Assembly (NCBI GenBank): GCA_014879765.1
Contig: JACSRL010000140.1
Coordinates: 1-6,041, forward strand
Source of the DNA: Anaerolinea sp.
GTDB taxonomy: Bacteria; Chloroflexota; Anaerolineae; JAAEKA01
Direction of reading: 5' to 3'
Length of the DNA: 6,041 nt
Shown here: piece by piece, positions 1 through 5,985 of the stretch
Numbering within the stretch: the stretch's first letter is position 1
Layout: every line of letters begins with the position of its first letter
Made by a program: the position numbers and the translations under genes
Notes under the pieces: model-generated
Database searches by the model: none
Told to the model about the DNA's origin: nothing
The model's input: the letters and a program-made list of their open reading frames with translations, nothing else

Positions 1-79
1 TGCCACCAACCGTCTACACCAGGCTGACCAAATTGTGAAAAGGCCAGCACAATTTAAGCGAATGGACAGGGATATGGCT

Positions 80-101
80 TATTTGATGGGTATTTGATGG
101 A
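80..101 (+). repeat. Upstream copy of a 22-bp direct repeat (two 11-bp units)
   Basis: The segment consists of two consecutive 11-bp units, TATTTGATGGG and TATTTGATGGA. They share TTTGATGG at 82-89 and 93-100, one helical turn apart. The same arrangement recurs at 283-304 with 20 of 22 bases identical. Paired sites spaced one turn apart suit binding of a protein to one face of the DNA, but a duplicated flank left by an insertion would look the same. Confidence 0.7.
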
Positions 102-147
102 TTGGGCGGTTTTCTATTCTCATGCGTCCGCTGCCAATTCTCATCCG

Positions 148-218
148 ACGAAAACGTTTCGTGGCTTGCCACGGCGATGCTGTATACAGTAGTTCGTCAA
201 GGTAAGCATACTATATGC
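148..218. promoter_or_regulatory. Cluster of short palindromes between the direct repeats
   Basis: Four dyad-symmetric sequences lie within 71 bases. ACGAAA/TTTCGT is separated by ACG (148-162). CGTGGC/GCCACG is separated by TT (160-173). CTGTATACAG is a perfect 10-bp palindrome (180-189). GCATA/TATGC is separated by CTA (206-218). A GCATGC lies just downstream at 229-234. Such dyads suit homodimeric regulators, for example the small controller proteins common in restriction-modification loci, but no controller gene is seen here and the sites are not copies of one another. The regulatory role is a guess. Confidence 0.3.
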
Positions 219-282
219 AGGTGCATTGGCATGCTGTGACGCACTTTGCAGAGAATTGCACGGCGTGTACGCATCGATGTTC

Positions 283-304
283 TGTTTGATGGCTATTTGA
301 TGGA
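283..304 (+). repeat. Downstream copy of the 22-bp direct repeat, just before hsdR
   Basis: This is the second copy of the double 11-bp motif, with TTTGATGG at 285-292 and 296-303. The last unit, TATTTGATGGA (294-304), is identical over 11 bases to the last unit of the upstream copy (91-101). The copies lie 203 bases apart. This one ends 30 bases before the hsdR start codon and 19 bases before its ribosome-binding site, so a protein bound here could affect hsdR transcription. That role is inferred from position only. Confidence 0.7.
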
Positions 305-322
305 CACGATCTGCTCCCCTAC

Positions 323-328
323 AGGAGA
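323..328 (+). promoter_or_regulatory. Ribosome-binding site for hsdR (supports a TTG start)
   Basis: AGGAGA lies five bases before the TTG at 334-336. In this frame there is a stop at 298-300 and no ATG or GTG between it and 334. The next in-frame ATG (codon 20, base 391) would remove the TSEKGLESLI segment typical of HsdR amino termini. The Shine-Dalgarno match therefore decides for TTG. Confidence 0.8.
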
Positions 329-333
329 GACCT

Positions 334-3300
334 TTGACTACCCCCACTGACACCAGCGAAAAAGGCCTCGAAAGCCTCATCGTCGCGGCTATGGCCGGAG
401 AGCCGGGGCGGCCGGTCGCGCCTGACGCCATTGGCGAGGCCAGCGCACTGTATGGCGGCACGGGCTGGCTCCTCGGTCACTGGCAGGACTATGACCGCGA
501 GGTCGCCGTGGATCTGGTACAGTTGCAGGCCTTTCTGGATGCCACCCAGCCGGCGGTCGCCGCGGCCGTCGATCTGGCGCATGACAGCCCCACCCGGCGC
601 AAGTTCCTGGCCCGGCTGCAAGGCGAAGTCAGCAAGCGCGGCGTTATCGACGTGCTGCGCCACGGCGTCAAGCACGGCCCGCACAGCCTGGAGCTCTTCT
701 ACGGCTCGCCCTCGCCTGGCAACGTCACAGCCGTCGAACGCTATGCGGCCAACCGCTTCAGCGTTACCCGCCAACTGCGCTACAGCCGCGCCGAGACGCA
801 ACTGGCGCTGGACCTGGCCCTGTTCATCAACGGCCTGCCCGTGGCCACCTTCGAGCTGAAGAACAGCCTGACCAAACAGACGGTGGACGATGCCGTCGAG
901 CAGTACAAGCGCGACCGCGACCCGCGTGAGCTGCTCTTCCAGTTTGGCCGCTGCATGGTGCACTTCGCCGTGGACGACCACGAGGTGAGGATGTGTACCC
1001 ACCTGCAGGGCAAAAGCTCCTGGTTCCTGCCTTTCAACCAGGGCTGGGAGGACGGCGCGGGCAATCCACCCAACCCGGCTGGCCTCAAGACCGACTACCT
1101 GTGGAAACGTGTCCTCACGCCGCAGGGATTGACCGACATCCTGGAGAACTACGCCCAGATCGTAGAATACAAGGATGAGAAGACCGGCAAGAAGAAGCGC
1201 AGCCAGATCTGGCCGCGTTACCACCAACTGGACGTGGTGCGCAGGCTGCTGGCCGACGCTGCCCGGCGCGGCGTGGGCCGGCGCTACCTGATCCAGCACT
1301 CGGCCGGCAGCGGCAAATCCAACTCCATCGCATGGCTGGCGCATCAGTTGATTGGCCTGCGACGGGAAATGGATGGTGTTTCCGAAGACCCGGCGCAACC
1401 TGGCGGAGCAGTGTTCGATTCGATCATTGTCGTCACCGATCGCCGCATCCTCGACCAGCAGATCCGGGATACCATCAAGCAGTTTGCCCAGGTGGGCGCG
1501 ACGGTGGGACATGCCGAACGCTCCGGCGACCTGCGCCGCTTCATCGCCGCAGGCAAGAAGATCATCATCTCCACGGTGCAGAAGTTCCCCTTCATCCTGG
1601 ACGAGATCGGCAGCGAGCACCGCGGCCGGCGCTTTGCCATCATCATTGACGAAGCCCACTCCAGCCAGGGCGGCCGCACGTCGGCGGCCATGAGCATGGC
1701 CCTCTCCGCGGCCGGTGCCGAGGAAGACGACGAGACAGTCGAGGACGCCATCAACCGCATCATGGAAGCGCGCAAGATGCTGACCAACGCCAGCTACTTC
1801 GCCTTCACAGCCACGCCCAAGAACAAGACGCTGGAGATTTTCGGCGAGCCAGAAGTTGGACTTCTCCGAGAAGTCCAGCTTCTCAGCGGCGGACCCGTCA
1901 AGCATCGTCCCTTCCACAGCTACACCATGAAACAGGCCATCCAGGAGGGCTTCATCCTGGACGTGCTCCGCAGCTATACGCCCGTCCACAGCTATTACCG
2001 GCTGGTGAAAACCGTGGAGGCCGACCCGGAGTTCGACGTCAAGCGGGCGCAGAAGAAGCTGCGCCGCTACGTCGAGGGCCACGACTACGCCGTCCGGCTC
2101 AAAGCCGAGATCATGGTCGATCACTTCCACGAGCAGGTGATCGGCCTCAACAAGATCGGCGGCCAAGCGCGGGCTATGGTGGTCACGTCGGGCATCCAGC
2201 GCGCGATTCAGTATTATCACGCCATGCGTGACTATCTTCAGGAGCGTAAGAGCCCCTACCAGGCCATCGTCGCCTTCTCCGGCGAACACGAGTACGGCGG
2301 GGTCAAGGTCAGCGAAGCGTCGCTCAACGCCTTCCCGTCGAGCCAGATCGCCGACCGCATCCAGGAGGACCCCTATCGCTTCCTGGTCTGCGCTGACAAG
2401 TTCCAGACGGGCTACGACGAGCCGCTGCTGCACACCATGTATGTGGACAAAGTGCTGGCTGGCGTCAAGGCCGTGCAGACTCTCTCCCGCCTCAACCGGG
2501 CGCATCCGCAGAAGCACGACACCTTTGTCCTGGACTTCATGAACGACGCCGACATGATCCAGGCGGCGTTCGAGCCGTACTACCGCACCACGATTCTGAG
2601 CGAGGAGACCGACCCCAACAAGCTGCACGACCTCAAAGCGGATCTGGACGGCTATCAGGTCTACGCGGCCGAGCAGGTCTACGCGTTGGTCGAGTTCTAT
2701 CTTGTTGGCGCCGACCGGGACCGGCTGGACCCTATTCTTGACGCCTGTGTTGCCGTCTACAAAGATGCTCTGGATGAAGACGGTCAGGTCGACTTCAAGG
2801 GCAAGGCCAAGGCGTTCACGCGCACCTATGGCTTCCTGACCTCGATCCTGCCCTACACCGACGCCGGGTGGGAGAAGCTGTCGATCCTCCTCAACTTCTT
2901 GATCCCCAAGCTGCCTGCGCCGGTGGAGCAAGACCTGTCCAAGGGCATTCTCGAAGCCATCGACATGGACAGCTACCGCGTCGAGAAGCAAGCGGCTATG
3001 CGCATCGCCCTGCCCGATGCCGACGCCGAGATCGGTCCGGTGCCCGCCAGCGGCGGCGGCTACATCGCCGAGGCCGAGTTGGATCAGCTCAGCAACATCA
3101 TTCGCACCTTCAACGATCAGTTCGGCGCTATTGCGTGGGCCGACACCGACCGGGTTTTCAGGCGCATCACCGAGGAGATACCTGCCAAGGTGGCGGCCGA
3201 TGTCGCCTACCAGAACGCACGCAAGAACTCCGACCTGCAGAACGCGCGCATCGAACACGACAAGGCGCTTCGACGCGTTGTGACTGCCATGCTCAACGAC

Positions 3301-3411
3301 GACACCGAGCTTTTCAAGCAGTTCAGCGACAACGATTCATTCCGCCGCTGGCTGACAGACACTATCTTCGATCTCACATATGCGCAGCAGAGCGTTGCGA
3401 GTTATCGCTGA
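334..3411 (+). CDS. hsdR: Type I restriction enzyme, endonuclease/translocase subunit R (HsdR)
   Basis: This is the motor and nuclease subunit of a type I restriction-modification complex. With HsdM and HsdS it binds unmethylated target DNA, pumps flanking DNA by ATP hydrolysis and cuts at a distance in the cytoplasm. At 1025 aa it has the family's usual length. The amino-terminal nuclease domain shows D160, E174 and K176 (ELK), with the same spacing as the PD-(D/E)xK site of EcoR124I, followed by Q190-Y191. Superfamily 2 helicase motifs follow in order: Walker A SAGSGKS (323-329, K328), VTDRR around 369, DEAH (439-442), FTATPK (491-496), the motif IV region MVVTSG (615-620), KFQTGYDEP (689-697) and QTLSRLNR (715-722). 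The rest is the helical carboxy-terminal domain that contacts the methylase core. All key residues appear intact. Residues 507-517 are encoded by a palindromic repeat and look like an extra segment between FTATPK and HRPFHSYTMKQAI. No hsdM or hsdS lies in the window; they may be upstream. Confidence 0.96.
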   Translation: MTTPTDTSEKGLESLIVAAMAGEPGRPVAPDAIGEASALYGGTGWLLGHWQDYDREVAVDLVQLQAFLDATQPAVAAAVDLAHDSPTRRKFLARLQGEVSKRGVIDVLRHGVKHGPHSLELFYGSPSPGNVTAVERYAANRFSVTRQLRYSRAETQLALDLALFINGLPVATFELKNSLTKQTVDDAVEQYKRDRDPRELLFQFGRCMVHFAVDDHEVRMCTHLQGKSSWFLPFNQGWEDGAGNPPNPAGLKTDYLWKRVLTPQGLTDILENYAQIVEYKDEKTGKKKRSQIWPRYHQLDVVRRLLADAARRGVGRRYLIQHSAGSGKSNSIAWLAHQLIGLRREMDGVSEDPAQPGGAVFDSIIVVTDRRILDQQIRDTIKQFAQVGATVGHAERSGDLRRFIAAGKKIIISTVQKFPFILDEIGSEHRGRRFAIIIDEAHSSQGGRTSAAMSMALSAAGAEEDDETVEDAINRIMEARKMLTNASYFAFTATPKNKTLEIFGEPEVGLLREVQLLSGGPVKHRPFHSYTMKQAIQEGFILDVLRSYTPVHSYYRLVKTVEADPEFDVKRAQKKLRRYVEGHDYAVRLKAEIMVDHFHEQVIGLNKIGGQARAMVVTSGIQRAIQYYHAMRDYLQERKSPYQAIVAFSGEHEYGGVKVSEASLNAFPSSQIADRIQEDPYRFLVCADKFQTGYDEPLLHTMYVDKVLAGVKAVQTLSRLNRAHPQKHDTFVLDFMNDADMIQAAFEPYYRTTILSEETDPNKLHDLKADLDGYQVYAAEQVYALVEFYLVGADRDRLDPILDACVAVYKDALDEDGQVDFKGKAKAFTRTYGFLTSILPYTDAGWEKLSILLNFLIPKLPAPVEQDLSKGILEAIDMDSYRVEKQAAMRIALPDADAEIGPVPASGGGYIAEAELDQLSNIIRTFNDQFGAIAWADTDRVFRRITEEIPAKVAADVAYQNARKNSDLQNARIEHDKALRRVVTAMLNDDTELFKQFSDNDSFRRWLTDTIFDLTYAQQSVASYR
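1851..1883 (+). repeat. 33-base palindromic element inserted in frame in hsdR
   Basis: Two 15-base arms, AGAAGTTGGACTTCT (1851-1865) and AGAAGTCCAGCTTCT (1869-1883), flank CCG. They are reverse complements at 14 of 15 positions, and the exception (T1856 with G1878) is a wobble pair in RNA. The left arm is itself palindromic (AGAAGT/ACTTCT). Read in the hsdR frame, the element encodes EVGLLREVQLL (507-517). Its length is exactly 11 codons and it contains no stop in this frame. It sits between motifs III and IV, where the linker after IFG looks about a dozen residues longer than I recall for relatives. This suggests a REP- or RPE-like mobile palindrome tolerated in a surface loop. The symmetry is seen directly; mobility is inferred. 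Confidence 0.75.
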
Positions 3412-5939
3412 TGTTCATACTTCTGCTCCTCCTCATCCTCTTCCTCGCCTATGCCCTCGCTGGCTGGCTGCACCGGCGCGGCCGGTCTGACTGGCGCAGG
3501 GATGTGCTGGCGGCCGGCCTGCTGGCGCTGGCCTGCGCGGGCTATTTCTGGCGCGTGCTGGTGGGCGATTCCTTCATGCCGGCCGACGGCGGCGACCTGC
3601 TCAGCTTTCTCTGGCCCACCTATCGCTTCGCGGCCGAGAGTCTGCGCGCCGGCCAGTGGCCGCTGTGGAATCCCCACCTCTACAGCGGCGCGCCCCATGT
3701 GGCCGACATCCAGGCCGGCTTTCTCTACCCGCCCAATCTGGCGCTCTTCCTGGCCTTCCCCGACTTCGGCGCACTGGCCATGCAGGGCATGAGCATCCTG
3801 CACCTGTGGTGGGCCGGGCTGGGGATGTACGTGCTGCTGCGCAGTCTGCACACGCAGGGGGGCCGGGATGCTTCGCCGCGCCTCAGCATGGCAGGAGGGG
3901 AATCAATGCCTCTGGTGGGGCGGGCGGCTGCGCTGGCTGCCGGCATCGCCTTTGCCTTCTCTGACCCCTTGTGGGTTCATTTCGGCAATCTGAACCTGAT
4001 CGCCGTGGCCAGTTGGCTGCCTTGGGTGTTGGCCTGTTACGCGCGCGCGCTGGAGGACGGCCAGCAAGAGGCGCAGACCTCCACGCCTCACGCTTCACGT
4101 TTCACCTTTCATCCTTCCCTGGCCTGGGCCGCTGGGGGCGGTGTGTTGCTGGGCATCGCCACCCTGGCCGGCCACATCCAGTCCACCCTGTTCATCGGCG
4201 TGACGGTGGCGCTCTACGGCCTTTTCTGGCTCTACTTCGAGCTGCAAGAGCCGGGCGCGAGGCTGCGGCCCGCGGCGCTGCGTCTGCTGGGCCGCACTGC
4301 ACTGCTGGCCGCGGTGGGGATGCTGCTGGCCGCGCCGGTGTTGCTGCCCGCCGTGCAGTTGGCCCAGTACACCGCCCGCGCGCAGTGGGACTACCAGCAG
4401 ACCGTGGGCTATTCGCTGGCGCCGGCCCAGTGGATCGGCCTGGTGGTTCCTGGCTTCTTTGGCCGCGGGCCGCAACTGCACTGGGGCCTTTGGCCGCGGG
4501 TGGAGGTGGGCTACATCGGCATTCTGCCGCTGGCGCTGGCCGCGCTGGCGCTGCTGGGCCGGCGCAACCGTCACACCTGGACCTTTCTGGGCATCGCCGG
4601 CGCCGGCCTGCTGCTGGCGCTGGGCATCTACAGCATTCCGCACGGCTGGCTGAGCCTGTTGCCCGGCTTCGATCTGCTGCGCGCGCCGGGCCGCTTTGTG
4701 CTGCTGATGAGCTTTGGCCTGGCCGCGCTGGCCGGCATCGGCTTGCAGGTGCTGCTCAGCCCCATCGGCGACGCCGAAGCCTGGAAGGCGCTGACGCGGC
4801 TGAGCAGCGGGCTGGGCTGGGTCGCCAAGGTTGCCGCGGCTATCGTCGTGCCGTTGACTTTCGCCGCCCTGCTGTTGACCCAGGATCGCGATCCTGCCGT
4901 CTATCTGCGCGTGGGCGTTGCGGCCATTGCCATCCTGCTGGCCGTGGCCTTCCTCTGGGCCAGTTGGGCGCTGGTGGCCGCGCGGCGGGCCGGCTGGGCG
5001 CGGCCACGCACGGTGGCCATCCTGGCCATCGCGCTGATCTTCATCGACCTGGCCAGCACCGGCGCCTACAACGATCTGGGCAATAACGACCCCACCGCCA
5101 GCTTCCAGCAGCCGGCCATTGCCGCCTTTTTGCAGCAGGCGGAGGACGGCGAGCCTTTTCGCATCGACGCCCGCACCGGCGTCGACCAGCTCTGGCAGCC
5201 CAACAGCGCGCTGCTCTACGGTCTGGACGACGTGTGGGGCGGCGACAACCCGTCGCTCTTTGCCCCCTACGAGCGCTACTGGGAGGGGATGGGCAGCCGC
5301 TCCAGCCGTCTGTATGATTTTCTGAATGCCCGGTTCGTGATTGGCCGCAAGGAAGTCGAGCTGGATTGGAACAAGTTCGAGCTGGCCTTCGACGGCGACC
5401 CGGAGCTGAACGTCTACCGCAACCGGGAGGCCCTGCCGCGTGCCTTTGTGGTGCATGAGGCGCGCGTGGCCAGCGGGCCCGATGCGGCCGGGCAGGCCTG
5501 GGCGGCTGTGCAGGATCCAGCTTTCGACCCGGCGGCGCAGGTGGTGATCGAACCGGGCGCTGCCCAACTGCCGGTCACTGCGCCGGCCGCCGGCCCGGAG
5601 ACCGTGCGCTGGCTGGAGCGCTCCAACAACGAGCTGGCGCTGGAAGTGACGGCGACAGCCCCCGGCTACCTGGTGCTGAGCGAGGTCTGGTATCCCGGCT
5701 GGCAGGCCGAGACTCTCCTGGCCGGTCAGAGCCAGGCCGGCCAGCCGCAGCCGGTGCTGCGCGCCAACAGCACCTTTCGCGCCATCCCCCTGTGGCAGGC
5801 GGGCACGCAGGTGGTGCGTCTGCGTTTCACGCCCCCCCTGTGGCGCCTCGGCCTGGCGGCCGCGGCGCTGACGCTGATCGGGCTGCTGGCCGCGGCTCTG
5901 ATCGTTCGGCGCAAGGCGGCGCGTGGCAGCGCCCCGTAG
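3411..5939 (+). CDS. YfhO-family multi-pass membrane protein (GT-C glycosyltransferase-like)
   Basis: This 842-aa integral membrane protein belongs to the YfhO family. The best-known member, B. subtilis YfhO, is implicated in glycosylating lipoteichoic acid from a lipid-linked sugar donor. The substrate here is unknown. Roughly 14-16 hydrophobic segments are visible, including 2-19, 31-51, 126-146, 193-212, 240-275, 296-313, 368-383, 390-408, 429-448, 473-490, 502-521 and 535-550. The first large loop carries acidic D59 and D62 and the family-typical WPLWNPHLYSGAP (83-95), where GT-C enzymes place catalytic acids. A large extracytoplasmic domain (about 551-810) contains YGLDDVWGGDN (from 603) and WYPGW (760-764), and a last helix (812-832) precedes a basic tail. 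I chose the ATG at 3411 because it overlaps the hsdR stop and begins a hydrophobic helix. The open frame continues upstream to 2868, but that part lies over conserved HsdR sequence. No strong ribosome-binding site is seen, so translation is probably coupled to hsdR. Residues 152-164 and 224-237 look like repeat-derived loop insertions. Confidence 0.88.
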   Translation: MFILLLLLILFLAYALAGWLHRRGRSDWRRDVLAAGLLALACAGYFWRVLVGDSFMPADGGDLLSFLWPTYRFAAESLRAGQWPLWNPHLYSGAPHVADIQAGFLYPPNLALFLAFPDFGALAMQGMSILHLWWAGLGMYVLLRSLHTQGGRDASPRLSMAGGESMPLVGRAAALAAGIAFAFSDPLWVHFGNLNLIAVASWLPWVLACYARALEDGQQEAQTSTPHASRFTFHPSLAWAAGGGVLLGIATLAGHIQSTLFIGVTVALYGLFWLYFELQEPGARLRPAALRLLGRTALLAAVGMLLAAPVLLPAVQLAQYTARAQWDYQQTVGYSLAPAQWIGLVVPGFFGRGPQLHWGLWPRVEVGYIGILPLALAALALLGRRNRHTWTFLGIAGAGLLLALGIYSIPHGWLSLLPGFDLLRAPGRFVLLMSFGLAALAGIGLQVLLSPIGDAEAWKALTRLSSGLGWVAKVAAAIVVPLTFAALLLTQDRDPAVYLRVGVAAIAILLAVAFLWASWALVAARRAGWARPRTVAILAIALIFIDLASTGAYNDLGNNDPTASFQQPAIAAFLQQAEDGEPFRIDARTGVDQLWQPNSALLYGLDDVWGGDNPSLFAPYERYWEGMGSRSSRLYDFLNARFVIGRKEVELDWNKFELAFDGDPELNVYRNREALPRAFVVHEARVASGPDAAGQAWAAVQDPAFDPAAQVVIEPGAAQLPVTAPAAGPETVRWLERSNNELALEVTATAPGYLVLSEVWYPGWQAETLLAGQSQAGQPQPVLRANSTFRAIPLWQAGTQVVRLRFTPPLWRLGLAAAALTLIGLLAAALIVRRKAARGSAP
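3865..3895 (+). repeat. Hairpin-like repeat sequence within the YfhO-family gene
   Basis: GGGATGCTTCGCCGCGCCTC followed by AGCATGGCAGG contains the inverted pair ATGCT (3868-3872) and AGCAT (3885-3889) around a GC-rich core. It resembles a dispersed repeat I recall from Chloroflexota genomes (pattern GATnCTTCGCTGCGCTCAGnATGACA), differing by a few bases. In frame it encodes roughly RDASPRLSMAG (152-162), a polar loop between two hydrophobic segments (about 126-146 and 170-185) that relatives usually join by a short turn. The inverted pair is visible directly; the repeat identity comes from memory and is tentative. Confidence 0.45.
4079..4120 (+). repeat. Six-unit heptanucleotide tandem repeat within the YfhO-family gene
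   Basis: The segment divides cleanly into six 7-base units: CTCCACG, CCTCACG, CTTCACG, TTTCACC, TTTCATC and CTTCCCT, with consensus YTTCACG and increasing divergence towards the 3' side. It is strongly pyrimidine-rich, unlike its surroundings. Because six sevens make 42 bases, the tract spans exactly 14 codons and keeps frame, encoding about STPHASRFTFHPSL (224-237) in a loop between hydrophobic segments at about 193-212 and 240-258. Similar YTTCACG tracts are familiar from intergenic regions of Anaerolineae, though I cannot confirm that here. Confidence 0.65.
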
Positions 5940-5951
5940 GCCCTGCTGCCG

Positions 5952-5985
5952 GCCGGCTAAGCCAGGAGGTAGCTGCTCAGCCGGC
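5952..5985 (+). terminator. Stem-loop after the YfhO-family gene, weak terminator candidate
   Basis: GCCGGCT (5952-5958) pairs perfectly with AGCCGGC (5979-5985). After an A-C mismatch the stem continues with AGC/GCT (5960-5962 with 5975-5977) around a 12-base loop. It begins 12 bases after the stop codon. A GCCGGCCGGC palindrome (5948-5957) overlaps the left arm. There is no following run of T, so it is not a classic intrinsic terminator. It could stabilise the 3' end of the mRNA or belong to a composite repeat with the next hairpin. Confidence 0.4.

Larger units (their letters stand above)
1..333. other. Repeat-rich intergenic region upstream of hsdR, no convincing gene
   Basis: This stretch is clearly more AT-rich than the two genes that follow. 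All three forward frames are broken by stops. The only candidate for an upstream gene tail is an open frame from base 2 to the TGA at 95-97, about 31 residues ending in AYLMGI, but its codons are unlike those of the downstream genes and I do not recognise the peptide. I therefore do not call it a gene. What can be seen is a 22-bp direct repeat (80-101, 283-304), a group of short palindromes (148-218) and a Shine-Dalgarno sequence just before hsdR. I found no convincing paired -35/-10 promoter. No hsdM or hsdS coding sequence is present here. Confidence 0.6.

Noticed and set aside
2..97. Carboxy-terminal tail of an upstream gene, ending at TGA 95-97
   Set aside because: It has only about 31 codons, does not show the strong G/C third-position bias of the neighbours, ends inside the direct repeat and matches no family I recognise. 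It cannot be excluded without upstream sequence.
206..284. Sigma-70 type promoter for hsdR (for example TTGCAC at 256-261 or TACTAT at 209-214)
   Set aside because: No pair of boxes had both acceptable matches and a 16-18 base spacing, so no promoter is annotated.
80..304. CRISPR array
   Set aside because: There are only two copies of the 22-bp repeat, separated by about 180 bases, with no regular spacers.
319..3258. A 979-codon open frame on the minus strand opposite hsdR
   Set aside because: It is a frame shadow caused by the GC-rich codon pattern of hsdR. The plus-strand product has a complete set of family motifs, while the reverse product has no recognisable domain and would overlap almost all of hsdR.
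2868..3410. Amino-terminal extension of the membrane protein back to 2868
   Set aside because: The frame is open, but the peptide is rich in R, H and Q and lies entirely over the conserved HsdR carboxy terminus. The ATG at 3411 begins a clear hydrophobic helix.
4040..4050. Alternating CG run, possible Z-DNA site
   Set aside because: Only 11 bases long, and explained by consecutive Ala/Arg codons in GC-rich coding sequence.
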